Below, one piece after another: positions 45,150 to 56,950 of a DNA stretch of 64,000 bases; within the stretch, counting starts at the first letter, position 1, and every line of letters begins with the position of its first letter. The notes beneath the pieces are model-generated. The model had not been told where the DNA came from. It saw only the letters and a program-made list of their open reading frames with translations, and did no database searches. Position numbers and translations under genes: made by a program. The stretch comes from Agelaius tricolor (Eukaryota > Chordata > Aves > Passeriformes > Icteridae). The stretch spans positions 203,501 through 267,500 of the forward strand of contig JALJCS010000052.1 of the NCBI GenBank assembly GCA_023055355.1, written 5' to 3'.

Positions 45150-48145
45150 AGGAAAGCCCTACTAAAAGGGCTCTGATTTTAATGATAGTTGCTGTCTAGA
45201 CGATGAATAATGGGAAGAGTTCTTTCAAATCCTTCCCTCGCTGACATCTGTAAGTTTCATCTTTTCCTGATTGTACTGGTGGCTATACATTAGTTATGAC
45301 TAGAAAGGAATGAGTTTTAGGGATATGTGGCAAGGAAATTGGTAGCTCTGCTTCCATTTCCATTGTCTAAGAAGAATTCTGGTTAGTTTTGGACTTTTCA
45401 TAGACCTCTGACTAGATTGCATTTGTCTTTGATTGAGCCCGTAAATTTTAGGCTACTAGGCTTGACCAATGAATAGAAAAGGGAAAGTCACACAGCTTAG
45501 GTGGTTCTCTTGTCAACAACTTCTCAATAGTAGGGCGATTTCTGTCCTCAAGTTTGTTACTTCAGCTAGCAGATTATGCTCACTCCAAAAGAAGGTGAGA
45601 AGTTTGCTACCCTAAATGGTCCGAGAATTCTTCCTGCTTCTTGGTGACTCTTTTGTATGACTGGATTCTGTATTATTGGAGTTTGTTATAAAAAGTTGGA
45701 TTAAATTGCGTGCGTCCGCTCTTGGGGGAAACAGTATTTAGCCAATAACATCTAGGCTTTTATCGCCCTGAGACTGTCTGAACGGACCGGACACTTTAAA
45801 CACAGTAATTCCTGCTAGTTCCAATTCCATTTTTAGACTCGACAAACCGAATGGTAAACCTGCACCAGTAGGGAGGGACATTGGACTTTCTCCTTTTTAG
45901 AGAGAAACTAATGAAAAAGTTTCAGCAGAATCATAGCAGGCTGTAAAATAAGAAAAGCATCATGAAAAGAGGCCAATCCTATCCTCTTAGATATGGCTAG
46001 TTGTGATTGGACATGAATGAAATGTGTCAACTCTGTGTTCCTGGGTATCACATCAGTAACAGCTACTTCAACTGCTGTAGTTGTCTCCTAAAGCTAAGAA
46101 CAGAATCCAAAGAATTGTGATTCCATGGTCCCAATTCACCCTGTGATGGTGACAGGTGAAAAAGGAGTGGAAGGTGCACGGGGAAATTAACTTGAATGGC
46201 CTATCTAAATCAGCAGCCACTGATTTCCTGAAAACTTCAACAGGTCAGTTGACCTGTTGGGATTCTTTTAATCCATGGTCATGTTTTTCTTGGGATTCTT
46301 GTAACCTTTCCCCATTCGTTCAGCCTTTGCCCTCAAGCCTTTGCTGACATTTCAAGTATCTCGACAAGCTGGAAATGTGTTGTCTTTCTTTATCATGTCA
46401 TAATTCCCTTCAAAGGCTTGTTTGCCTCAAGTCTTATTTTTGCTGGTTTTCTGCTAGTTCATTGTCAGAGGGCAGCAGGTGCTTTGTAAGAGCAAGTACA
46501 CAATCCTATAGCTTGCTTTTCTTTTGATTTGGCCTGTCTAGAAAACTGAATGACTGAACATTTCCAACAGAATTTTCTCTCCCCATTATGTTTCACCGGA
46601 AGGGCAGATGCAAATCATCTACTTAAACTCTTGGCACGGAAGAAAATAGTGGTTTGCTGCTGCATATAGGTAGAAGCTTACAAAAGGAAGGCCTTGGGCT
46701 GAGGCCCGATACTTTGGCTAAGTAGAAAAGGACTATGGGAAGGTGAGGCCGCTGAATCAGAGGTAGATCAACAAGTTCTAGAATGGTCACGTGTTCACGG
46801 CGTGGTGTATGATGGTTGGTTGAATGAATTTTGTTATGGCTTAAAGCTGTGGAACTGATAAAGGCCTGAGTGCTTCAAAAGCCTGGTTTTTGCAAAAAAG
46901 CAGCTCTCCTCTGCACCTGCCTGGGGACTCTGCATCACTAGGGACCCTCACTCCCAGTTTGCCAAGGAGATGATCAGTAGGAATGTTGCAGAGCTGCTGT
47001 GTCCATATGAACGGAATGGCAAAGAGTGAAGCGGTGGGTATTTTTGGGCTTTAATACAATGCTGCTGCATTGGTGCCAGTTTAGTCGGTTTTCCATCAGT
47101 GGCCTTTCTGTCTAGAAGTACACTGCCCAGAGTCTTTCTAGCATGTGATGCCATTTCCTTCCTGTTGTTTTAATACCTTCCTTCAGTTGAAAGGATGATA
47201 CAATCTTTACATTTTGAAGATCCCTGTTAGGAAACACTATGCCAGAGGAGTCATTGCTCCCTTTTCTTCTGCCTCCTTTGTAATTTTCAGAGACTCATTT
47301 CAAATTTCTGCTAATGTCAAGAAGAATACTGAGACTACTCAGCAGGGTTGAGGCTCTCAGCTGCTTTCCTCTTTCATACTGCTTCATACTGCATGTGACT
47401 TAATGGCCTGGTTTTGTCATCCGCATTTTGCTGTGATCTGTGAACACAAAAAGAAGTCTTTGTTTTTTGCAAGAACTACCCCTAGGAGGATTTGTGTTCC
47501 TTTTGATTTCTACGGTGTTAGCCCTGTTGCAGAAAAAAAGGAGATGGTACCCTCTTCTTGTGCTCTCATTCCCTCCTCTCTGCTTTGCATGTCCTAGTTA
47601 ATCTACTGCCATGACTCATTTGGCATCATCTCATAGTGCAAATTCTGCACAGTTGCATGGACTTACAAATGCCAGTTGCCAAGGAGCTAATATAACCATT
47701 CAAAGGTTAAAGAATTGTAGGGCTGGGCAAGTTCAGCTGCTGAAACTGTAAGTGGTTAAGTCATGCCATATTAAAGAGACAGAGCAAAGCAGTTCATCTA
47801 GGACTTTGAACTGGACACCTCCGAGAATAACAGCTTGACAGCAATGACACAGCCATCTTCCTAGCTGTATTCCAGAAAGAGAAAAGGGACACCTTCAATG
47901 GTTAAGATGTTTGGCATGAGAAAACAGCAAGAAATGTAGCCCAAAATACTTGAGCCAGATCAAGTGCGTTTTTCTCGTGAGAATTTTGCAGTTGTTCTTT
48001 CCGGTCTGTGCCTTTACTTTTCACAGAAGACAGGGAGGGCGTTCAATTATTATTGTTCTTTTGTTTTCTATTCTTGGCCTCCCTCTTTCCACCTGCCATT
48101 AACAATTTTGCCTTTCTTGACTGGCTTGTCTTTCTTTACTTCTAG
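45150..48145. other. Unannotated sequence
   Basis: No transposon or gene that I can support. A perfect 9-bp-arm palindrome lies at 46,239-46,258. A fair acceptor near 47,290 is followed by a short open stretch with a poor donor. Confidence 0.45.
46239..46258. promoter_or_regulatory. Palindrome AACAGGTCA-GT-TGACCTGTT
   Basis: Two perfect 9-bp inverted arms separated by two bases. The core is AGGTCA inverted with a 2-bp spacer, the half-site recognised by many nuclear receptors. No gene start is evident beside it, so a regulatory role is speculation. Confidence 0.25.
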
Positions 48146-48208
48146 AAGGTTACATGAGGTCCTCCAACCTTGTCATAAACATTCGCAGACAGTGGAAAGG
48201 AGTAGAAG
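48146..48208 (+). CDS. Candidate internal exon, unrecognised
   Basis: A very good acceptor (TTTCTTTACTTCTAG) and a donor AAG|GTACAT bracket 63 bp, open in the frame reading RLHEVLQPCHKHSQTVERSR. It shares strand with the three candidates downstream. Its exit phase (two bases) does not match the next candidate, so an exon would be missing between. Confidence 0.25.
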
Positions 48209-49516
48209 GTACATCTAAATGCACAAAACAGACCCAGAAAAATAGAGTTTTTTTACAGTCTTCTGTGAGAACAAGATATCTTTGAACTGAGTAATGCTTT
48301 AACTTTTAGTCCACTCATTACTATTATTACAAGTGTTTGGCCTTTAGTACATAGCCTTTGAAATCATCCAGCCCAATATTTTTGGCTAATTTTGTTTTAG
48401 TTCTCTCGGGGACTTTGTTTCTTAAGGAATAGTCCAGAGCGAGAGCGTCCACGGTAGAGTTATGCTGCCATAATAAAAGCGTCGTAAATTCTGGTACAGT
48501 TTGTGCTGGTAATAGGTCTAGGAAAGAAAGGTTTTACATCTTTTTTGACTTTCAAATGTAACCATTATTTGAAACAGTTAAGAGTTGGGCTTTCCCCCCC
48601 TCCAAAATACTTCTCTCTGGAATGTTACTCAGGGATTACACATAAAAGCTCACCCCGTAAAATATGTTGTGGATAATCTGCAGTAAGCGCAGCTTAGCAG
48701 CTAGAGATGATTATGTGGGTTAAATGACATTCCTTCCTTCTGCGGTGATGGAAACTCTGTCTACGCAGACATACTCAACAAAAGGTACCATGGCTTAGCT
48801 CCTCTCCTCAACTTCATGTGCATTTTAAAACTTTCCAAGAAGGTGAATTCAAGCTCCTTCATTGCTCTGTGCTGGAGTCCCAAGAAAATATCAGTGTGCT
48901 TTTTGTCATTTACAGCTGTCATTGCTTAGCTCTTGAACATGAGACTCTCTCATGACTGATGAAAGTTGTCTAGTTAAGAGTGGGTCAAAGACACGCTCCT
49001 GCTCTAGAAGGAGATGAGAAGGTTTCTGCAGTCTTTGTCATCTCTACTGCTTGTGATTTCTATACAAAACCAGTGGGAAGTTTTCTGAAGGCAGTCCAGA
49101 AGCTGGCAATATGGACAGCTTACAACCAAACACTTGCTGCACTGCTACCACGGTGATACCAGGAAGGACTTAAAAAATTTAAACGGGCAAACAAAGCAGT
49201 TGGAAGGAAAAGAACATTAACCATTATTCCATGCTTCTAATATATCCTCCTTTAAGTCATCATTTTCATGCCGTTTAACGGCTTGCCTTGGTATCCCTCA
49301 AAAGGAAATCTGAGACAGAGTAAGCTTTTGAATGCAGTAGATGTGACACGTGCAGGCCAAGTTGCCTTTGTTGACATCAAATGCCAGTTATGCTTGAGCT
49401 ACCCTTTGCTTAAGGTACTTCGCTTACACTAAGAATTTTACTCCTCATTGAGCAAATTTTGCTGTCATGATTGAGTAAATTTTATTCATGATAGAGTGAA
49501 TGTTACTGTCACTCAG

Positions 49517-49618
49517 AATTTTACTGTCATGATTGGCATTGAAACTTTTCAAGGAAAGCTCTGGATAGCAATGTTTGTGAAAAAACAGTATTTTATCTCC
49601 TGTATTTGTGTGAAGCAG
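49517..49618 (+). CDS. Candidate internal exon, unrecognised
   Basis: Acceptor ACTGTCACTCAG and strong donor CAG|GTAAGC, 102 bp, open in phase 0 for 34 codons. It includes NFTVMIGIETFQGKLWIAMF. Exit phase 0 fits the next candidate (50,659-50,752). It partly overlaps a stretch of imperfect TTTTACTGTCATGATTG repeats (49,433-49,530), which weakens the case. Confidence 0.25.
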
Positions 49619-50658
49619 GTAAGCCTTTTGCTGTCACCAGTGTTGCTTACCCTTTCATGTCATATCCCTCTTCATATCCATATTCTGCTGAAGGCTTATT
49701 AATCTACTTTAAAATTGGCACGTGGAATAAGACTCCTTTTCCTTTTTGAAAGCTAATGTCATTTGACCTACTGACAGTAAATAATTCATTAATTGTAAGT
49801 CCCCAGCTAGCATCTTTTACGCATATTCTAACCTTCCAAAGAAGTAACAAAAACACTCTCCAATACTTTGCTTTCTTAAGCACACAAAATGCTTCCCTCC
49901 TTTGCAGTTGGCATTGTAAAATGAACCACATCTCTGCAGTATTTTAACGTGCACCATATTTAACCAAGTAATTCAAAAGAAATAAAAAGCAGCCCCTTCG
50001 ATTTGGAAATATTTTTGAATTGTTTTTGAATATACAAAACATACCCTCACCGTACGCATTGCATGCAGATTTAATCGTCGTGAAAGCAAACCCTATGTTT
50101 CTGTTCGGATCGCAGGGTTTTCCAGTTTCCACAATTGTTCTTGGCACAGTTTTCTACTTATGTGACTGTTAGGACACTCACAGGTACTTCTAAGGTACTG
50201 TAGTAAGCGGAGAAGGAGGAGAGGTTGTGCCTTATTTCTGGCTTCCTTTGGTTTTCTTTTTGGTTTTCTTCCTCTTGCTCTTTTTCATGTCACCTTTCTA
50301 GATACTGTGATTTAGATTTGCAGTTTACTAAGCTGTGTTTTCTGTCTGGAATTCTTTGAAATTCCGAGAGGAACCCCACCCGTAAATATGCATCTTTTTA
50401 TGATTTGCTAGCTACATAGAAAATCTTCCTGCTGCTCTAAAATGCTTTTATTGGATATGCATTTTTATCACCATTCCAATGAAAAGAAAAGTTCCTCTAT
50501 TCACTGCTTTTGTACTGGATTCAGTTCAATGTGCGCTAACGGTGCAAAAAAGTCCTGCTGGAAGAAAGGAGCTGCATACCAATTGACCAAGACATGTGCT
50601 ACAAGGGTCTTGGAAAGGTTCAAAGTTTCTCTACCTTTCTGGCAGTCTGTCTTCACAG

Positions 50659-50752
50659 CAGGACTTGATGAGGGATTTTGCTGGCGTTTCTTTGACAGAA
50701 AGCAATAACAAAGCAAGCAAAATGGAGCAGCAGAAGGAGATAGCAGCAAAAG
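50659..50752 (+). CDS. Candidate internal exon, unrecognised
   Basis: Very good acceptor (CAGTCTGTCTTCACAG) and donor AAAG|GTACAT around 94 bp, phase 0 in, one base out. Product includes QDLMRDFAGVSLTESNNKAS and ends KMEQQKEIAAK. Polar and charged, coding-like. Its phases match the candidates before and after it. Confidence 0.3.
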
Positions 50753-51274
50753 GTACATTATCCCCTCTGTTATTATCATTGTCGAAAGAGATTTTTTCTC
50801 GCCATGTTACATCAAATACCTTAGTAGAGCTAAAGACTAGAAAAACGCAGCTCTGTTCTGGTTCATTAAAAGCACAGCCATCTGTGGACAGAAGTGCCCA
50901 GCGTGATGCTGGGAACTCCTAGCTGGTTTCAGTAAGCTGTCTGGAGAACGGCATTTTCGGTGGGCTTTACTAGTGTGTCTGTAAGGAAGGGGAGTTTATG
51001 TGCAGCTTTGAGCCCTGAGAGTGCCATAGGCAAAGAGATCCATCGTGTAGCTCTCTGACCAGCCACAGCACACTGAGGCATGATGGATTACTCCCAGAGT
51101 TCACGTGGTAGCAAGGTTTTCTGCCCCCGTGAAGGACGACACATCCATTTTCTTGAATAGAGCCATTCTGTATGTTACAATGGTAACTTGAATTCATCAA
51201 GTTTGTGCTATTTGTACAATGGCAGTGAGCTTGGATTCTTAAGCTTCTCGTGTTTGATCTGTTTCCTGTTTCAG

Positions 51275-51354
51275 TAAATAGCAAAACTTCCAAGGACTGC
51301 AGCGACAAGAAGATGAAGCTGCTAGTGTATTTCAACTGTTTGCCTAATAAAATG
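51275..51354 (+). CDS. Candidate internal exon, unrecognised
   Basis: Very good acceptor (GTTTCCTGTTTCAG). Taking one base from the previous candidate gives an open frame of 26 codons containing KTSKDCSDKKMKLLVYFNC. Without that carried base the first codons would be stops, so the phase match is informative. The donor (ATG|GTGATT) is only fair and the true end could be later. Confidence 0.25.
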
Positions 51355-51639
51355 GTGATTTTTGCACATATTCGCAATGGAAATTTACGGTACCGAAACA
51401 CCAGCTCTGCTCAGGGCAATTCTGAAATTGACTTGAGCTCTTTCCCGTGTTTCTTAGCAGGTGAACTGAGATACTTCTAGCTTCCAAGGCAAGGCGTTTG
51501 ACAGCAGCTTCAAAAAGGCCCAGGCTGTTGGATGAAAAGGTGAAAAAACTGAGGGAAATGGGGGGAAATTTCACTTCTGGTTTATGTCATAGATTCAGCC
51601 AGATGATCAACAAGCATTAATTTTATGAGGTACCAGCGT
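51355..51639. other. Unannotated sequence
   Basis: Nothing recognised. Confidence 0.5.
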
Positions 51640-52180
51640 AGTCTTTCACTCTTGCAGATCCCCAAAAGCTTAACCATCCAGCAGCTTCTTCCTTGCAACA
51701 AGTGCCACAGCCAAAAGCCAGGCCTGGCCCTCACCTTCTCCTCGCAGCCTACAAACTCTGCCAAACGTACCGGTGATTCTCACTTTCCTTCTCAGCTACA
51801 TGGACAAGCACATCCTCTCCATGTCTCCGAGTCCTTAGTGAAACCAAACAGAGGTTCACCTTCAAACAGCTCAGTGTGCCAGGACAGAAAGATTTCACTG
51901 GCCTGTCCCCTTGCTTTTTCCTTGCAGCTTTTTCTTTTCAGAGCATACACCGAGGCATTGCACTTTGCTTCTCAGCTGAGTGCATTGCCACATTGCTGGA
52001 GTCCCACACGTCCATCTCCTTCTCGCACTAACTGCTTCTGTTGAAACATGCTGATGTGATGTGCTTTCCTGCTCAGCTATTAACACAGTCACATTCTATG
52101 TCCTGCTTGCAGTCTGAATCTAAAAGGAGACGTTTCTGACTATGTCTCACAGACACAGATGTACCAGGATGAAAAGGTTG
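51640..52180 (+). repeat. Degenerate repeat family G, plus-oriented block
   Basis: The order of phrases AGATCCC-AA-GCTT, ATCCAGCAGCTT, GATTCTCAC-TTTC and GTGCCAGGACAGAA recurs at 55,640-55,900 with many substitutions, and its parts recur again at 56,137 and 56,677. Together they look like an old tandem or dispersed repeat of a few hundred bases. I do not recognise it as a known transposon. Confidence 0.6.
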
Positions 52181-52263
52181 CTTGGACCTTGCCACTTACG
52201 TTCGAAAACATCCATTCACTCCACAATCAAGAGACACCTTTCTTTGCTTTACATCCTGCAAAC

Positions 52264-52266
<3 letters not shown>

Positions 52267-52307
<41 letters not shown>
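52267..52307 (+). repeat. (CA)n microsatellite
   Basis: About twenty CA dinucleotides ending in CAGACAGACA. Confidence 0.97.
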
Positions 52308-52311
<4 letters not shown>

Positions 52312-52429
52312 GACACGAGAGCTACGCACTTTCTTTCTTTCTTTCTTAGCTGCACACACTCACCTATTTCCCAGCTTGACCTCTCTACCACTTCTCCTTC
52401 AGCCTTGCTGTGCATGGACATTTCCTGTT

Positions 52430-53485
52430 AAGATACCCATTGTGTTGCCTATCCCTCCCCCACATTGCCTTGCCTTTCCTACCCAATCTTGCATTTCCTT
52501 GTCATTGCTGACAATTCCTTTCTTTTCCCTTGCCTTCCTGACCCATGCATGTCCTTCCCTTGCCCTTCATAGCAACCCAGTGCCTTGTATTGACTTGCTC
52601 ACCTATCCTTCTTTTCCTTCCCATTTGTCCAGCTCCAATCTTTCATTTCCTTCTCCTTCTAGGACTCTTATTGCCTTGTTTCCGTCTCTTTTGTGTTGCC
52701 TGGCAAAGCCACCACTTGTCTGGCCTTGTCCTTGAACCCCTTCCTTGCCTTGCATTACCTTGCTCACCAGTCCCCCACCTGGAATTCACCACCTCTCTTT
52801 TTGTGGAATCTCTTCAACATGCATTGCCCTGCCTGCTTCTCCTAGGATTCTCCAGGCTTCCACTGGCTATTTTTTCTCAAGGCCCAGCGTTTCAGGAGCT
52901 TGTGAGAAGAAGCCTGGAGGAGGCCACGTGCAAGCACACCTATCTGTCCTGACAGCTTTCTTCTGACATCTATGCTTACATGCCTTGAATTTTGGACACA
53001 AAGTTCATCTTTCACCCTTGGGCTTCAGGGGCAGAATGACAGTTCTTTTGCATACAAAGGAAAGCAGGCAACCCAAGTGTCTTAGGTGCAGATTAGACAT
53101 GACCCATGCAAGATCAAGGCTGGACAGAGCGGTCCGTCCGGGCCGCTTTTGTGTACCAGCAATCTTTGAACGGACCTGCCACTTGCCTTGCTTTGGGCAA
53201 CCAACCAGTTTCCTTGCCATGCCCTGCTCATTCTCCATTGCTTTGCATTCCCTTGCATACCCATGCCTCACATTTGACCTGCCTGCAGTTTTCCTACAGG
53301 GCTTGGCCTTGCCTAGCCCTTCCGGTTACCATTACCTCCTATGCCCAGCCTTGCCTCTAACTTCTGGCACTTGTCTCACCTACCACTCCATTTGCTTTCC
53401 CCTCACGGCTTCAGTCTTGCCAACCTGTCCCTTGACTTGCCTACAATTGCCTACACTTGCTTTGCATTGCCTTACCTGCATGGAA
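52430..53485 (+). repeat. CCTTGCC-rich degenerate low-complexity tract (left arm)
   Basis: About 1 kb dominated by variants of TTGCC, CCTTG and CATTGCC on the plus strand, giving long spurious ORFs rich in P, L and S. At about 53,480 the bias flips abruptly to the complementary AAGGCAAGG type. An 18-bp piece, 53,306-53,323, is the exact reverse complement of 53,535-53,552. Confidence 0.85.
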
Positions 53486-53660
53486 GGCAAGGCAAAGAGT
53501 GGTAGACAAGGCAAAGCAAAGCCAGGAAGTTATTGGAAGGGCTAGGCAAGGCAGACATAGGCAAGCAAGCAAAGCTAGGGTAGGGTAGGCTAGGAAAACT
53601 AGGCATGGTACTGGAGGCAAGGCAAAGCCAAGTGACTTGGAGTGCCTTTCCTTGCTTGGG
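53486..53660 (-). repeat. GGCAAGG-rich degenerate tract (right arm)
   Basis: The same low-complexity family as the preceding tract but in reverse orientation, with GGCAAGGCAAAG and TAGGCAAGCAAGC phrases. The junction reads CCTTACCTGCATGGAAGG and forms a small hairpin. Confidence 0.85.
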
Positions 53661-53699
53661 AAGTAAAAGATACGGTGGCAATGTTGGTAGGGCTGATGA

Positions 53700-54770
53700 T
53701 AAGGTATCGTGGGAAGGTATAGTACAGCAAGACATTTCTGTCCTGGTCCTTTCTGTGTAGGAGCCATTGTTGGACAGAGTCAGTACCGGACGTGGTATGC
53801 AACTTTTGCTCGGTAAGTTCCTGAAGGAGAACAGCAATGCTTTCTCATGGGAAGGAAAGAACTTAGCCCCAGTGTTGGAGGTGCAGATAAGAAGCTGTGT
53901 CGTGCAGCTTAAGGGCGGCAGCAACTTTCTATCCTGGCATATTTGGTGTGGAAGCACTGACTCAATTTGTACAATCATGGAGTCGGTATCCATCTTTGGA
54001 AGGCAGTCTCCTTCCTGCAAGAATCCATTTGGCATGTGTTTTCCACTTTCTCAAGGCAGCCTTCTTGAAATTCTGCCAGCACACTTCTTTTGGACAAGGT
54101 AAAGAGCTGCGCTGGGTCTTGGTGTGCAGCCTAGCTAGTGCCCCGCACAGGTAATGCCCAATAACAGTGGTCTGACACCTTTGTAGAGGATCAGGCCCTG
54201 GATGCTTTGGATTTTGGAGGAGGGGATGCCATTTCTTTTGAGATGGGCTTCTAGTTCCTCCTCCCTTTGGCAAAGTTTGGGTGGCCACTTTGGGTGGTCT
54301 CAGTGAATTGAAAGGCTTTTCCCAATAGGCAGTTCTCTGGGTTCGAGTTGTTGAACTGTCAGTGGCAATGCAGAGGCCAGGCCAGGCCTCTGCAGGACAG
54401 GTTTTTTGTCCCTTGTAGCTTTAGGGACTGTGTGAGCAGTCCCTGGTGCCATCCCATTTGGATCCTGACTCTGAGAGATTGAAGGCTTACGGTGGTACCT
54501 AGAGCTGAGAAGGAAAGTGGCGATAGCAGGGTGCACGTTTCTAGTTTGATGGGTGCAATTGAAATTGTAGGCAGCAAAGAGCTTTCTCCACCAACAGTTT
54601 TGCGAGCTCGGCCAACATTTTCAAGTTTGTTACCAGGCTCTGTGAGAGAGAAAAAGTTTGTTAGGGCAGAAGATCTGGTGTCGGCCTTTGAGTGTGGGGC
54701 AAAGAAGAGTATCCACTTGGAAGGGGAAGATCGGTGACATCTTTTTGTCCTGACACAGTTGATTGGAGAG
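53700..54770 (-). repeat. Degenerate repeat family G, minus-oriented block
   Basis: The reverse complement of the GCCAGGACAGAAA phrase appears near 53,738, 53,935 (as TTCTATCCTGGC) and 54,750 (as TTTTTGTCCTGAC). The block therefore appears to be the same family as 51,640 and 55,640 on the other strand, which would extend the inverted arrangement around 53.48 kb. Confidence 0.5.
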
Positions 54771-55028
54771 CAGGGACGTTTCTGACTTGGCTGGGTCCTG
54801 GGGGTGGTTGTGAGCTGGGCTCGGTGCGTGTCCTGGTTTTGTGAGTTGACAATGCTGTGGTGTGGTTATTTAGAAGAGCGCTGACAGTGCCCAGGAAAAA
54901 GACAAGCACTTTTCTAGCCCAGCCCCGTTCGTGTGGGAGCAGTGTAGGGACAAGAGCTCCGCTGTGGATCCTGGCTCTCGGGTACTGACAGAATGGGATC
55001 CTGCATGTAGCCCAGAAGGAAGAAGAAT

Positions 55029-55500
55029 TGTCGTGAACGGCGGGAGAAATGCGACACACCATATGCGTGAATGGCAAATCCCAAAGTTTATTGAAAACTC
55101 ACACATATTTATATTGGTGTTAATGAAGCTTATACATATTGCAAAAGCTGAGTTCATTATTGGTTAAAGCACACTTGGATCAACCACACCTACTTCTATC
55201 TTCTAATAATTATTTTGCTTCTATGTTTGCATTCTTCCAGCTTCTCTACCTAAGATATCTACATTTTCTGGCAAGCGATTTTCTCCCCCGTCTTCCTGTT
55301 TCAGAGAAGGTCACTGTGACCTTTGTCAGTGATTGGACACTGGTTGCTCAGTTCCCAGCTTGTATCCCCTATCCTTATCCATCGGTATCACATCGAAATG
55401 TCCTTTCTCAGCTAACCAATTATCCAAAAAGCTCTCTACAAAGAATCATTTCATTGTTGGCTGCACAGTTTAGAAGCTTCAAAATAAAAGGCAATTGCAG
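55029..55500 (-). mobile_element. Probable solo LTR, family H
   Basis: The plus strand starts TGTCGTGAACGGCGGGAG, so the minus LTR would end CGTTCACGACA. AATAAA on the minus strand at 55,087-55,092 is about 60 nt from that end, normal for R-U5. The interior (CTCAGCTAACCAATTATC and similar) resembles avian ERV LTRs as I remember them. The far end is approximate and no target duplication was found. Confidence 0.55.
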
Positions 55501-56950
55501 CATGGCCTCTTCATTTTAGAAAGTTTTCTGGGCCATCAGCTGCTCAACATGTAACTTGCACCCACTGAACTGCATTCAGCTTCCTGGAGATATGCACTTT
55601 CCCTCAAGATCTAGGTACCATCTTGCACTCGAACGCTTGAAGATCCCAAACCGCTTCAAAATGTCCAGCGGCTGCTCTCAAAGAAAAAGTCCTACAACAA
55701 AAAGGCAGTGCTGGCCATAACGGTCCCTTTGCAGTCTGTCAACCAAACGAAACATACTAGCGATTCTCACGTACTTTCTCAATGATACATATACGTGCAT
55801 CAGCACATTCTCTCAAAGTGACAGAGACTATCGCTACAGCCAAGCATTTTCAGCTGCACTTCTGACTGACAGATGTGCCAGGACAGAAGGCATTTGCCAA
55901 CCTACCCTCTTTCCTGTGCAAACGGACATTGGCAGCGCAAATATTTTCACATTCTTTCATTGTGGCCATGTCCAAAGCAGCTAAAGATCACACAGGTGGA
56001 AGTGTCAAGACAGAAGATGTTCTCAAAGTAACTCCTTTTTTTTCTAAACAGCTTTTAAACTGCGCACAATGCTTTGTATCTTCTTTCCCACATAGACCTG
56101 CCCTCACTTTTTCACACTCACATCTTTGTTGCAAACATCCAGCAGCTGTTTGCGTAGAAAAAGGCTCTAGAAATAAAAGCGAGACTTGGGCTGCACCTTC
56201 TGCCTGCCCTGTGTAAGCCACATCAAGCTCACCAGTGCGCTCTGTCCTTCCCTTTTCCGCTGCAACTACCATTGTGTTCTCTGGATCTCGGAACCTAAAG
56301 GTAGGCACATTTGTTTCCACAGAAGGGCCATAGGTAGCAGCACAAATAGCTCTCACTGAACTTTAATCCTTACCACTGCCACCATGAGTTTGGTTGGTAG
56401 GCCAGTAGGAGTCATGCTCCTTTTACAGCTGGTATGCGGCAGCCACCAGCCCAGTGCTCTTCGACTCTTGTAACCAATGCTGCTTTTACTCTCCCGGAGG
56501 GGATTAGGCATCTGTTTCTCACACAGATCATTGTGGCAGCAGCCAACGGCTCTAGTGCACTGCTTCTGCCAAAAGACACTGGGGCCAGGCACTTACCTTC
56601 TCAGCACTACGTAGCCCCGTATTCTGCGTCTCTTGTCGTCCAGATCATACCGCAAAGCGTTTCACAGAGAAAAAATGTGCCAGGACAACAAGCTTGGCTG
56701 AAGTGTACCCCTGAAACTGGTGGAAGTTTGTATTTGCACCACATTCAAGGGGCAGTCCTCTTTCCTATACAACCTGCAAACTGCTGTCTGTTCCCAGTGC
56801 CCTCTGCCTGCTCCTTCTTACCTTGAAGTACCATGCCAAAGAGGGCTCTGTGCTGAGGTCTCAGAAGAAGAGGGAAGCAGATGTGTTTGTAAAGTGGACT
56901 GTCTGTTAGTCACTTCCCTCTTCAAAGCAGCGTGTTCCATGCCAAGCAGA
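55501..56950 (+). repeat. Degenerate repeat family G, second plus-oriented block
   Basis: Phrases parallel to the block at 51,640 recur: CAAA-TGTCCAGCGGCTGCTC near 55,660, AACATCCAGCAGCTG near 56,135, GTGCCAGGACAGAAG at 55,875 and GTGCCAGGACAACAAG at 56,677. Spacing is irregular (about 475 and 800 bp). Units are too diverged for me to define borders. Confidence 0.5.

Noticed and set aside
50051..50183. Overlapping exon-like stretches on opposite strands (GKPCDPNRNIGFAF on minus, a 34-bp stretch on plus)
   Set aside because: They contradict each other. The minus one has an in-frame stop just upstream and no good acceptor, and the plus one does not fit the next candidate's phase.
52142..53545. 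ORFs of 130-200 codons rich in P, L and S
   Set aside because: They come from the CA microsatellite and the CCTTGCC-type low-complexity tract.
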